A DNA stretch of 64,000 nucleotides, from positions 3,348,001 through 3,412,000 of the forward strand of contig NZ_CP084580.1 of the NCBI RefSeq assembly GCF_021869765.1. The letters run 5' to 3'. The translations under genes were made by a program, and so were the position numbers. The DNA comes from Chryseobacterium sp. MEBOG06 (GTDB lineage Bacteria; Bacteroidota; Bacteroidia; Flavobacteriales; Weeksellaceae). How positions within the stretch are numbered: the stretch's first letter is position 1; each line of letters opens with the position of its first letter. The notes under the pieces are model-generated. The model searched no databases and was not told the origin of the DNA. It saw only the letters and a list, made by a program, of their open reading frames with translations. Below, piece after piece: positions 45,532 to 54,337 of this stretch.

Positions 45532-46977
45532 ATGAAATCTCTAACTAATCATGAACAAAAATCATTGGCAAAGACAAAAGTTAATGAAAAAACGGAAGGA
45601 ATTAATCACTTTTTTCAAGCCACTGAAGTAAATCATAATGCTTTAAACGAAGAAATGAAATGGTTGCAATTGCTTATTGAAATGCGTTGCACAGAATTGT
45701 TTTTAGAGGATGAGGATACTGCTTATGAAGTGCCTGAACCCCCAACGATAAATGATGAATCACCCTACTCGGTTACGATAAACACCCACCAGCTGACAGC
45801 AATAGACAGAGTAATTTTAGCGCTGGGGGTTGCCTCAGCTCATTATCCGTCAGTGCTAAAAACATTCGTACAGATAGAAGAAAGCAGCAATGCATTTGCT
45901 ATTGAAGCAGGCGGCGAATACAGTAAGAGTAACCGAAGTTTTAAGCCAACTTTTCAAACTTCACTTTTTTTGCTTGCCGGTAAGGATTTGTCCTTGTGGT
46001 CGCAGTATAGTGCCCAACTGATAAACGGCAGTGTATTACTGAAAAATGACATTATTTACAATCGTTCTGCAACGGAGTTTATTCATGCAAAGATTGAATT
46101 GGACACTGCTTATCTAAACTATTTTTTGTCAGGTCAAAAGCCACACTTAGATCACGGTTCGTACTTTCCGGGGAAGCTTTACAAGTCTGATCTGACCATG
46201 GATGATATTATTTTGGAAAATAATGTAAGAGAACAGATCAAACCCATTGGACATTATATCAAAGCATTGGAAAGCGGCTTTTTTAAAAATGGGGAACACA
46301 GTTTTAAACCGGGTTTCATGGCCCTATTCTACGGTGCACCGGGAACAGGAAAAACGATGCTGGCAGGAATACTTGCCAACACTTATGGTATTGATATGTA
46401 TCATGTAGATCTCTCCCAGGTGGTGAGTAAATACATTGGTGAAACTGAGAAGAATCTTGAAGTACTATTCAACAGACTGCAGGGTAAAAACTGCATGCTG
46501 TTTTTCGATGAGGCGGACGCTTTGTTTGGAAAACGTTCTGATGTAAAAGATGCTCATGACCGCTATGCCAACCAGGAAGTATCTTATTTATTGCAGCGAA
46601 TAGAAAAATTCGACGGATTAACAATCCTTGCCTCCAATTTTGAAAATAATATGGATGATGCTTTCAAACGCCGTATAGATGTATCTGTAAATGTAATACG
46701 TCCGACAGAAGCCACCAGGGAAGCACTTTGGAAACATTATCTGCCCAAGAATACAACCTTTGAAAGTGACGAGCTTTTAAAACATTTAGCCAAAGAATAT
46801 TCTTATACCGGTGCTAATATCCGCAACATTATGAAAAATGTAACGATGGCAATATATGATCGTAATGAAACCATTATTACTCATTCATTAATAAGCACTT
46901 ATCTGATGATAGAAAACGAAAAGGCTTTTGGAAAAAATCAGTCCCGCCTCAGCGCATTTGTACAAAAATCAGAATAA
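45532..46977 (+). CDS. eCIS AAA+ ATPase (Afp15-like)
   Basis: This 481-residue protein has an N-terminal adaptor-like half, then an AAA+ module with Walker A GAPGTGKT (268-275), Walker B MLFFDEAD (D326, E327), and the family-typical LFGKRSDVKDAHDRYAN, sensor FASN-like ASNFENN and DDAFKRRIDV. Afp15-type ATPases are needed for assembly of the particle in Afp and PVC. It follows the tape-measure gene by 132 nt. Confidence 0.95.
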   Translation: MKSLTNHEQKSLAKTKVNEKTEGINHFFQATEVNHNALNEEMKWLQLLIEMRCTELFLEDEDTAYEVPEPPTINDESPYSVTINTHQLTAIDRVILALGVASAHYPSVLKTFVQIEESSNAFAIEAGGEYSKSNRSFKPTFQTSLFLLAGKDLSLWSQYSAQLINGSVLLKNDIIYNRSATEFIHAKIELDTAYLNYFLSGQKPHLDHGSYFPGKLYKSDLTMDDIILENNVREQIKPIGHYIKALESGFFKNGEHSFKPGFMALFYGAPGTGKTMLAGILANTYGIDMYHVDLSQVVSKYIGETEKNLEVLFNRLQGKNCMLFFDEADALFGKRSDVKDAHDRYANQEVSYLLQRIEKFDGLTILASNFENNMDDAFKRRIDVSVNVIRPTEATREALWKHYLPKNTTFESDELLKHLAKEYSYTGANIRNIMKNVTMAIYDRNETIITHSLISTYLMIENEKAFGKNQSRLSAFVQKSE

Positions 46978-47019
46978 ACCTTTAACACATCTCAATGAAA
47001 ATATCTAATAACCAACAAC

Positions 47020-49950
47020 ATGAGCAGACATCAAAAAACATTTGCGCCCAGGACAAACAGGTCCGAAACGCAAACTACAGATAATAAAGAGGATGAAAAA
47101 AAATATGAAAAAATCAACAGTCAGGATGCTAAAATTTCCCTCGCAAAAACAGAAGTTACCCAAATAACATACGATCCTTTTAGAAACAGAGCATTTAATA
47201 AAGTAGAAAGAGGCTCAGCCAGAATACAGCTTTTGGACAGCGGGCTGCATGTATTGGCGCTCAATAAGGCGCTCAATTTATTAGGACACAAAGTCACTGA
47301 AAACGGAAATTCTTTTGGCAATAATACAAAGATTGCCCTCATCAACTTCCAACGAAAGAATGGTCTTACAGGCTCTGGAGTTTTTGATAAGGAAACTTTA
47401 TTGAAAATGGATGGAGAGTTGGCAAAATTTAAAGATAAAAAGGATAACGGTAATATTACTTTGTCTTCAACATTGGAAAAACCTAAAACCAGTAATTCTA
47501 AAGATGATGACTCGATTACTCATACTATTGTTATAGCAAAAAATCAAAAATTTAATGGCAAATTAATTCAGACAGATGAAGATCTCAATCACTTTGCTGA
47601 GTTTAAGATGAACATAACCCGCCATCTGAAATGGAATCCAAAATTTACTGATGAAGAAGTTAAAAATATGGTTGCCAAAGGAGCGTCTGTAAACTATAAG
47701 ATATCTGCAAAAGAAAATAATATAGAAAAAGAAACAGAAACGCTATCACCAGACAAAAAACAATTTATCAGAGACGCAACAAGTACCGCCGATTACATTC
47801 AGAATACGCGTATCCTCGATCTATTAAAGCAGTTATCTGATGAAGAAATAGCTGATTATAAGAGTAAAGTTTCGGAGGAAACAACTGATTTGAAAGTTAT
47901 CGAAGAGTCGCTTAAAGCATATATAGAAACCCGTAATAAAAATATTAAAAATAATGATGAATTAGAAACTATAAAAACCAAACTTTATGGTTTAGAAGAA
48001 CTATACAAACAATACATAGCTTTTACTAAACTATCTCCAACCATAACCCATACTTCTAGCGTGGGTACTTCTGTAACTTATATAAGTACAGAGTATGAAC
48101 CTGTTAAGAAAAAACTAACCAACGATTTAATTACTAACGGATTTAGAGGAGGGATTGATGAATTTAAAAATTTTATAAAGAGATATGAAACTGCCTTTGA
48201 AACCGAAACCGTCCGTATTGGTGTAGAAATGCTACAACATTATAAACATACTTTATATGAAGAAGAAAAAAAACTAGATGATGATGTTTTCTTAAACAGC
48301 CTATTAAATAGTATTATAAAATCGGGAGCTAAACAAAACTTTGAGGACGCTAAGACGGCTAAAAAGGCGGTTAGAATGAGTTTTGCAGATAAACCTAATC
48401 AGGATCAAAAAGATTCCGGCAATAGAATGATAGCTGAAGCCAACCAAAAAGAAACGCAAGGTAATACTACTATACTATCTTTATACGAATACACACCATT
48501 AGTTAGAGATGATAAATTTGATAAGGAATCACTTGCTAAAATCACCAATAAAAAAGATCTAAAAGCATTTCTGTACAAATATATTATTTCACAAACCAAA
48601 AACGTGGATAGTGTGATCAATAATATACAAGAAAAGCCCGAACACATTTATGAACTTGACAAATTATTCCAAGCTTCTTATTCAAAACAACGTCTTGAAA
48701 AAGGGACTATTTACGATAGCATTATTACAAAAAAACATACTAAACTAAGTAATCAAAAAATATTATTAGCTATTTGTCAAGGTATCTTTGCTGCAGCCCT
48801 TATAGCGGCAACTTGGGGAGCTGCCACTCCAGTGGTTATTGCTGGTGGTGCTTTATCTTTAGCAATGAGTATTGATATCGCCTACGAAACCATCAACGAG
48901 TATAAAAATAACAAAGAGTTCCATGATGTAGGTTTATTAACAGATGATCCAAGTTTGGTTTGGGTAGTAATAGCCATTGCAGGTGTTGCATTAGATGCTG
49001 GAGCATTAAAATCTTTACTACAAGCGGCTAAACCTATTGCTAAGGCAGCTACAGCTTTTAACGAAGCTGAAGATACTATAAAAGCATTACGCATTCTTGA
49101 AAACGATTTATCTAAAATAAAGGGACTTGAAGACAGAGTACACAAAAACATTATAAAACAGGCTGTATTAAAAGGTGAAATGAAAGAAGCTTTAAAAGCT
49201 GCTAAAAACAGTATGTTTACTGTTAATATGATGGTAAATCCAGAGTTTGCCAGTAAGCTGGTACCAATAGCTATTAAGTACTTAAAAAGCGGTATGCTAA
49301 ACTTCGAAAAATTTTTGATAGAATTACAAGCAGCAAAAATAATTAAAGAAATAAAAAAACTTTCACCTGAAGAATTATCTTTGCTTAAGAAAACTTTTGA
49401 AGAAGCAGGAAAACAAATACCTAGATTAGATGAAACAGCGAAATTCTGGAACGTTACCAATCAAGCGGGAACGGAACTGAGATGGACAAATATTCGAGAG
49501 AAAGATTTAGAAAAATCGATTGATGCTGCATTTAAAAGCCAAAATTCAGGTAAAAACTGGGAAGGAGAAGTTGCGCGGGAATTGAGTAAATATGATGAAA
49601 TAACAGATTTTGCTAATGAATTTAAAATCATTGAAAACGGAACTGTAAAAAACATTGCTGGAGATATTGATGTTGGTAGCTCTAAATATATTATTGAATG
49701 TAAGGAAAGTATTAGTCATAATACATTAACAACAAAAACGCCCGATGGATCTTATAAGTTTTTAAATCAATTTGATAAGTATTTGAACCAAAAAAATATT
49801 AAATATATTAATATCAAAAACAGACAAGTAGTTTTGGTAATTAAGAACTTTGGAAAAAACACAGACATATCCCATCCAATATTAAAACAACTGCAAGATA
49901 AAGGAGTAATAGTTATAACAGATTTAAACCAAATTAAAAACTTAAAATAA
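47020..49950 (+). CDS. eCIS-linked effector with PD-(D/E)XK nuclease tip
   Basis: This 976-residue protein has a disordered basic N-terminus and a peptidoglycan-binding-1-like domain near 67-133 (LHVLALNKALNLLGHKV...KIALINFQRKNGL). A long helical middle, a hydrophobic Ala/Ile-rich segment near 588-625 (GIFAAALIAATWGAATPVVIAGGALSLAMSI) and a helical linker follow. The final 130 residues contain GDIDVGSSKYIIECKES. D884 with E893 and K895 form a PD-(D/E)XK pattern of restriction-endonuclease-fold toxins. The next gene starts on the base after its stop. It is the likely second cargo of the particle, with DNA or RNA as target. Confidence 0.75.
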   Translation: MSRHQKTFAPRTNRSETQTTDNKEDEKKYEKINSQDAKISLAKTEVTQITYDPFRNRAFNKVERGSARIQLLDSGLHVLALNKALNLLGHKVTENGNSFGNNTKIALINFQRKNGLTGSGVFDKETLLKMDGELAKFKDKKDNGNITLSSTLEKPKTSNSKDDDSITHTIVIAKNQKFNGKLIQTDEDLNHFAEFKMNITRHLKWNPKFTDEEVKNMVAKGASVNYKISAKENNIEKETETLSPDKKQFIRDATSTADYIQNTRILDLLKQLSDEEIADYKSKVSEETTDLKVIEESLKAYIETRNKNIKNNDELETIKTKLYGLEELYKQYIAFTKLSPTITHTSSVGTSVTYISTEYEPVKKKLTNDLITNGFRGGIDEFKNFIKRYETAFETETVRIGVEMLQHYKHTLYEEEKKLDDDVFLNSLLNSIIKSGAKQNFEDAKTAKKAVRMSFADKPNQDQKDSGNRMIAEANQKETQGNTTILSLYEYTPLVRDDKFDKESLAKITNKKDLKAFLYKYIISQTKNVDSVINNIQEKPEHIYELDKLFQASYSKQRLEKGTIYDSIITKKHTKLSNQKILLAICQGIFAAALIAATWGAATPVVIAGGALSLAMSIDIAYETINEYKNNKEFHDVGLLTDDPSLVWVVIAIAGVALDAGALKSLLQAAKPIAKAATAFNEAEDTIKALRILENDLSKIKGLEDRVHKNIIKQAVLKGEMKEALKAAKNSMFTVNMMVNPEFASKLVPIAIKYLKSGMLNFEKFLIELQAAKIIKEIKKLSPEELSLLKKTFEEAGKQIPRLDETAKFWNVTNQAGTELRWTNIREKDLEKSIDAAFKSQNSGKNWEGEVARELSKYDEITDFANEFKIIENGTVKNIAGDIDVGSSKYIIECKESISHNTLTTKTPDGSYKFLNQFDKYLNQKNIKYINIKNRQVVLVIKNFGKNTDISHPILKQLQDKGVIVITDLNQIKNLK

Positions 49951-50406
49951 ATGGAGACAGTATTTATAATTAATAAAAAGTATATTGAAAAAGATGAAAT
50001 TTTAACAAAAATTTCGGATATCGCTAAAAATATAAACGCCTCTTTCTTTAATGATGAAAATGATCCTATTCTAACTAAAGCTAATGTAGACAATTTTGAA
50101 CAAATAGAGTTTGGAGGACTAAATAAAGAATATTTCAAAGAAACTATTAAAAATGAAAATTTTATAAAAAATTATGGTTGTTTACTAACTATAGACTTCT
50201 CAACAGAGCAAAATCTTATTATAATTTTTTTAAAAGCTTTTTTTAAAGAATTTCCCGATATGCTTTTATTTAGTGAATTTGGAGAAGCATTAAATGCCCC
50301 TTATACCTATTCAAAGAATCATTTGGATCATTTCTCTGGGCAAAATGGTTATGATCTTATAAGTAAACCTCCCAAGGATCAAGAATCTAAAAATGAAAAC
50401 TTTTGA
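49951..50406 (+). CDS. Putative immunity protein for the nuclease effector
   Basis: This 151-residue acidic protein starts directly behind the effector stop, so it is translated in tandem. It has a mixed alpha/beta pattern (YGCLLTIDFSTEQNLIIIFLKAFFKEFP) and no signal peptide. The family is not recognised. Immediate adjacency to the nuclease tip makes it the cognate inhibitor candidate. The following gene overlaps it by 14 nt. Confidence 0.6.
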   Translation: METVFIINKKYIEKDEILTKISDIAKNINASFFNDENDPILTKANVDNFEQIEFGGLNKEYFKETIKNENFIKNYGCLLTIDFSTEQNLIIIFLKAFFKEFPDMLLFSEFGEALNAPYTYSKNHLDHFSGQNGYDLISKPPKDQESKNENF

Positions 50407-50969
50407 AGAAATAAAAAAAACGGAACCCCTATTAAGATTTTTAGGAAGCAAATTTGGAACGATGTATTTTAATGATAATGTTTCTGGTGGAAATGATATT
50501 ATTATACGTCATTTGGATGGTGAACTTACCCCTGAACTCCTCCCAGTACATTCAATTATATGAGGCTGTATTAGAGTATATTGATGAACATCATAAAATA
50601 AAAGACCATGTCTTAATGCCTCAATTATTAGAAGTAGGAGAAGATTATATCATTCGCCCTTTTTATGTTTATCTTGTACCTACTCGTAGATATTTTGACC
50701 CTGATGAACCATTAGAACCATTAAAAGAATACTATGAAATGATCAGGGCTTTCTCAGAAGAAATGATCAATGAGTTTTCGGAAGAGGATATTACGGATCC
50801 TGACAAAGAAAGCATTATAAAAAGAATTCTAAGAAAAAGTCTGATAGAACCAAGAGGCAAAACTTTTTTTGAAGGACGCTATCTAAAAAAACATATTATT
50901 GTAGAGCCTGCTATATCCATAGAAGATATAGAAAAATGGAAAATTAGAGATGAAGAATATTTTTCTTAA
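50393..50969 (+). pseudogene. Immunity-type gene with internal +1 frameshift (copy 1)
   Basis: The first frame (ATG 50393) encodes MKTFEEIKKTEPLLRFLGS... up to IIIRHLDGELTPEL and ends at TGA 50561-50563. The +1 frame continues SSQYIQLYEAVLEYIDEHHKIKDH... to 50969. Together they make one soluble protein of about 192 residues. The second frame also has its own ATG at 50517 (MVNLPLNSSQYIQL). Copy 2 at 58995-59571 has exactly the same length and shift position. It could be a decayed gene, two overlapping genes or a +1 recoding site near CTCCTCC. The family is unknown. Confidence 0.65.
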
Positions 50970-50987
50970 CGGGTAATGAATAAATAA

Positions 50988-51527
50988 TTATTTAAAATTA
51001 GCCAAAATAATAAGCAAAGCTGGCTGAATCCTGAAGATTTAGTGTTAGCTAAAAATGCTTTTGAAAAGGCAAAAACTTTAGCTAAAGATGATAAGTTAGC
51101 TCTTGAACTCGAAAAAGCAGTAGCTGATAATGATCTTGCGAAGGTAAAGAGTTTGCTAGAAGAAAAGAACTATACTGGACGTTTCTATAATGGGAAAAAA
51201 CCTAAGTATGAAAACCCTGGACATCATGACCCAAAAAGTCCTAATTTTAGAGGTGGAGGAAGCAAAACTGAAGCTATTCCTGAAAATCATGAAGAACTAT
51301 GGAAAAGAGCTATACCTGGTTTTTCTAATTTGGAAACTAAACAAGGAATAGGAATGCCCAAAACCTGGTATAGCATTGACAATGCAGGAAAAATACATCA
51401 GTTTCAAGTGGATAATAATGGAATAGCTCATTGGGCTGGAAGTCAAAATGGAGCTAGAGGAGTACAAGGAATAGATGAGGCAACAAAAAGAAGACTAATA
51501 AAATACTTTAAAGATAAATTAAAATGA
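50988..51527 (+). pseudogene. Orphan toxin tip with GHHDP motif, no N-terminus
   Basis: The frame is open from just after a stop at 50985-50987, with GTG at 51042 as the first possible start. A helical linker comes first (NAFEKAKTLAKDDKLALELEKAVADND), then a tip with NPGHHDPKSPNFRGGG, ENHEELWKRAIPG, WYSIDNAGKIHQFQVD and IAHWAGSQNG. The two adjacent histidines and the compact beta-rich layout look like a polymorphic toxin domain, perhaps a nuclease, but I cannot name the family. The linker recurs in decayed form near 52708 and 53699. The overlapping gene at 51524 is the immunity candidate. Confidence 0.6.
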
Positions 51528-52075
51528 TAAATATATATAATTCTAAAAGCATAAAATTAGAAGTTGAACTGTCACAGAATATTTCTTTTGATAATATTTT
51601 TGGAAGGCTAAATTTCACAATACATAATCAGAACTTGTCAAATAATGAAGAGGCTAATTTAGCATATCTTTTTGTTGATTTTGAATATCTTAAAATAAGG
51701 TTAGAAGCAAATGAAATAATTAAAAATGATTTGTTTTATATAGCAGATGAATCAATTTTACTATATTGGAAAGAGTGGGAGATTTTTATGGATAGTATCA
51801 ACATTGAAGAAACAGAAGAAAAGAAGACAGAAAATGCAATTTTTTTTGATAGAAACTATTTTAGGACAGGCAATATATTCAGTAGCTTTTTCTTTGATGA
51901 TATAATGATTTTTTACGTTATCGAAAATGATTTGATTAAATTTAAATATTGGAATAAATTATGTGGTTCCAAAATTTATGAAATAGGCGTAAACAAAAGT
52001 GAGCTAATAAGTAGCATTAATTCTTTCTTAACTTTTTTTAACACGACTAATAATTATTTAAAAAATAAAAAATAA
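51524..52075 (+). CDS. Putative immunity protein, unknown family
   Basis: This 183-residue acidic protein's ATG overlaps the stop of the GHHDP tip (ATGA). It has many aromatic strands (FFFDDIMIFYVIENDLIKFKYWNK) and a C-terminal helix. It has no membrane or signal sequence. Immunity to the GHHDP toxin is inferred from the overlap. Confidence 0.6.
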   Translation: MINIYNSKSIKLEVELSQNISFDNIFGRLNFTIHNQNLSNNEEANLAYLFVDFEYLKIRLEANEIIKNDLFYIADESILLYWKEWEIFMDSINIEETEEKKTENAIFFDRNYFRTGNIFSSFFFDDIMIFYVIENDLIKFKYWNKLCGSKIYEIGVNKSELISSINSFLTFFNTTNNYLKNKK

Positions 52076-52125
52076 AATCATATATATTTTCCCTATAGAA
52101 TTTAGTATATGAAAAAAATGAATAG

Positions 52126-52392
52126 AGAAAAATTTCATCTATCCTATTCTCCAAAGTCTCCCGACTAGCTCTTAAATCATTCCTTGAATTCAGGAAGAAA
52201 TCTTATAATATTGCTAAATCATTAAATATATCTAATGTAGAATTAGGAGGTTCTACAATAATAAACCCAGATGTCTTAGCTATGGTTAAAAGAATGGGGT
52301 TTGAAAAGAAAATTGTGGATGTCCCTGTAAGTATAGGTGGCAACCCTGGAGAAAAAATGGAATTATTTGTAAAAAAATTTAAAGATAAATAG
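52126..52392 (+). pseudogene. Orphan toxin C-terminus remnant
   Basis: The frame is open for 88 codons with no start, between TAG 52123-52125 and TAG 52390-52392. It contains SLNISNVELGGSTIINPDVLAMVKRMGF and ends KMELFVKKFKDK. It sits 6 nt before a small putative immunity gene. The activity is not recognisable from so short a piece. Confidence 0.45.
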
Positions 52393-52398
52393 AACATA

Positions 52399-52689
52399 AT
52401 GGATACAAAAGAAAAATATATAAAATTAAAGAAAGATGGGAAAAATGTTTTAACAATCTTTAATGAGCTAATAGAAAACAATAGCCCAATGAATTCTGTG
52501 GTTAAATTACGTGAGTTATTTCCTGAACTCACTTTGATTGAAGCTAAGGAAATATTGATTTTATCAGAAACGAATTACAAAGATTTAGATGATTATCAAA
52601 AAGATTTATTGAATCAATTAAAAAATGATATTAGATTCTTACGGATAGCCTTAAAAGCTATCCTTTTTTATGCAAGAACCTTAATTTGA
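52399..52689 (+). CDS. Small putative immunity protein
   Basis: This 96-residue helical protein (IFNELIENNSPMNSVVKLRELFPELTLIEAKEIL) has a layout resembling small helical immunity proteins and the L7/L12 C-terminal pattern (ELTLIEAKEIL). The start is 6 nt behind the orphan toxin remnant. The last residues (AILFYARTLI) may derive from shifted sequence, so the natural end is uncertain. Confidence 0.5.
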   Translation: MDTKEKYIKLKKDGKNVLTIFNELIENNSPMNSVVKLRELFPELTLIEAKEILILSETNYKDLDDYQKDLLNQLKNDIRFLRIALKAILFYARTLI

Positions 52690-52707
52690 ACTTTAAAAAG
52701 CAATAAC

Positions 52708-53242
52708 ATAATGATCTTACAAAGGTAAAAATTTTGCTGGAAGAAACAGAAAAATTAGCTCAGAGTATATAAAAGCAAAAAGAACTTTCAAAGAATGCCG
52801 AGAAAATAAAAAGTACATTCTTAAAAAACAATTTTCAGAAGAAAAACTAGTCTTAGAAACACAAAGATTTGAAAAAATAAATTTAGCTTATATTGAAGGA
52901 GAAATAGTTGGGCTGAAATTTAATTCTTCTGATTTTGTTGTAAGCAGAAAGAAATATGAAGGAGAAGAATTATTTGAATCATATAAAGTCGATAAGAATG
53001 GAAATATAAATACTGCTGATGCTGGAGTAGAGAATTTGATACTGAATATTTTGAGTTAAGTAAAATTGCCAATAACTTAGATGTGAAAAAAGGAGAAGTA
53101 TATATTAAATAGTAAAGGGAAAATTACAATTGCATCAGAATTATCTTATTGCATTTCTTGTCAAGGTGTGATACAAGACTTTAGCAAAATGTTCCCACAT
53201 ATTAGATTTAATTTTGTTGACGGAATTAAAAATATGAAATAA
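52708..53242 (+). pseudogene. Decayed deaminase-type toxin cassette
   Basis: Three successive frames join into one cassette: the linker piece NDLTKVKILLEE, an open middle (KINLAYIEGEIVGLKFNSSDF...), then FDTEYFELSKIANNL and finally GKITIASELSYCISCQGVIQDFSKMFPHIRFNFVDG up to TAA 53240-53242. DTEY...SE...CxSCxxVIxxFxxxFP is the core of cytidine-deaminase-fold polymorphic toxins, with E in DTEY and the two Cys binding zinc. At least two frameshifts inactivate it. The gene at 53242 overlaps its stop (TAATG) and is its immunity candidate. Confidence 0.65.
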
Positions 53243-53523
53243 TGAAAATAAACAGCCCTTTTTATGCAGATATTGCAGTTATACAATTCACTCATTGGTT
53301 TAATAATCAAAACAATACAGAAATTTGTACATATGCAGAAGTTAAAGAAGGTATACCTTTTGTGGAAATCGATTTTAAGGATACGAGTAGAGAGTTAATT
53401 TTTAAATATTCATTTCGGCTTGGAGAAATACAAAATGAATTATCTCAAAAAGAAAAATATTCATTAGACTATTTAAAATATCCATTACCTCCAAAGGAAG
53501 ATGAAAAATATCGATTCGATTAA
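53242..53523 (+). CDS. Putative immunity protein for the deaminase-type tip
   Basis: This 93-residue acidic protein (IQFTHWFNNQNNTEICTYAEVKEGIPFVEIDF, then a helix KYSFRLGEIQNEL and a Pro-rich end) overlaps the decayed deaminase tip's stop in TAATG. It is intact although its toxin is dead, as expected for a retained antitoxin. The family is not recognised. Confidence 0.55.
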   Translation: MKINSPFYADIAVIQFTHWFNNQNNTEICTYAEVKEGIPFVEIDFKDTSRELIFKYSFRLGEIQNELSQKEKYSLDYLKYPLPPKEDEKYRFD

Positions 53524-53832
53524 ATACTGAGGGGTGTATATAATCTTGTTAAGATCGAACGATTACCCTCAACTCTTCAAAGTCGGGAGAATTCGGAGAG
53601 TTTTATTCAAACACAAGAATATTGAACTATCTATTCCCAAGCCAATCCCAGGATTTGATGTCATTGATAAACTGAATGAATCCTAAAAAGAAATACTTGT
53701 AGTAAAAAGTGCTTTTGAGAAGGCATGAAAGTTAACCAAAGATGATAAGGTAGCTCCTCAACTCGAAAAAGCAATAGCAGGTAATGAGGTGCCAAGGTAA
53801 AAACGTACTGAAAGAGAATAAAAATATTAAAG
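53524..53832 (+). other. Decayed toxin fragments
   Basis: There is no intact gene. One frame contains a degraded copy of the AFEKAKTLAKDDKLALELEKA linker (53699-53790, with stops), preceded by PKPIPGFDVIDKLNES. It is probably what is left of another tip whose immunity gene follows at 53833. Confidence 0.45.
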
Positions 53833-54288
53833 ATGAACAACCATAAATTGAATTGTATGAAAAGTATAGAACAAAGATTAGATGAAAATTATATATTAGG
53901 CTGCATAAAACATAATGATAAATATCAATTTTACTTGATGCCAATCGCATGGTGGATTCTAAATTATGAAAAATACAGTCCATCAATATTACAGGACATT
54001 TCTCGTCAAAATTTTAGAAATGGTGCATTAAATGTAACTGATGATAAATTATTTTCTTTTTTCGGGTCTATTTCTGAAGATCAAGTTTCTGTATCAGAAG
54101 CAAACAGTATTATTAAAAATTTCACAGAAGAATATGCTGGAATTACATTTTTCATTGATTTTGATAAAAAAGAGTATATAAGTATATTCGACTATATTGA
54201 AGTAGAAACCTATTTACCAGATACAACTTGGATCGGAAAGTATGCAAATCCAATAGATTATATTCCTAAAAATATATTAAATCAATAA
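53833..54288 (+). CDS. Putative immunity protein, unknown family
   Basis: This 151-residue acidic protein may begin at the second Met (MKSIEQRLDENYI). It has FYLMPIAWWILNYEKYSP, a helical middle and a strand-rich C-terminus (YAGITFFIDFDKKEYISIFDYIEVE). It lies behind toxin remnants and before an IS5-type element. The immunity role is inferred. Confidence 0.5.
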   Translation: MNNHKLNCMKSIEQRLDENYILGCIKHNDKYQFYLMPIAWWILNYEKYSPSILQDISRQNFRNGALNVTDDKLFSFFGSISEDQVSVSEANSIIKNFTEEYAGITFFIDFDKKEYISIFDYIEVETYLPDTTWIGKYANPIDYIPKNILNQ

Positions 54289-54337
54289 ACCATTTTAGTA
54301 CCCTAGCTTTTTTAAAAGAAAAAAAAATCTTTACATT

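Noticed and set aside
45366..45548. 60-codon plus-strand ORF between tape-measure and ATPase genes
   Set aside because: Overlaps both real genes at its ends and has no recognisable features.
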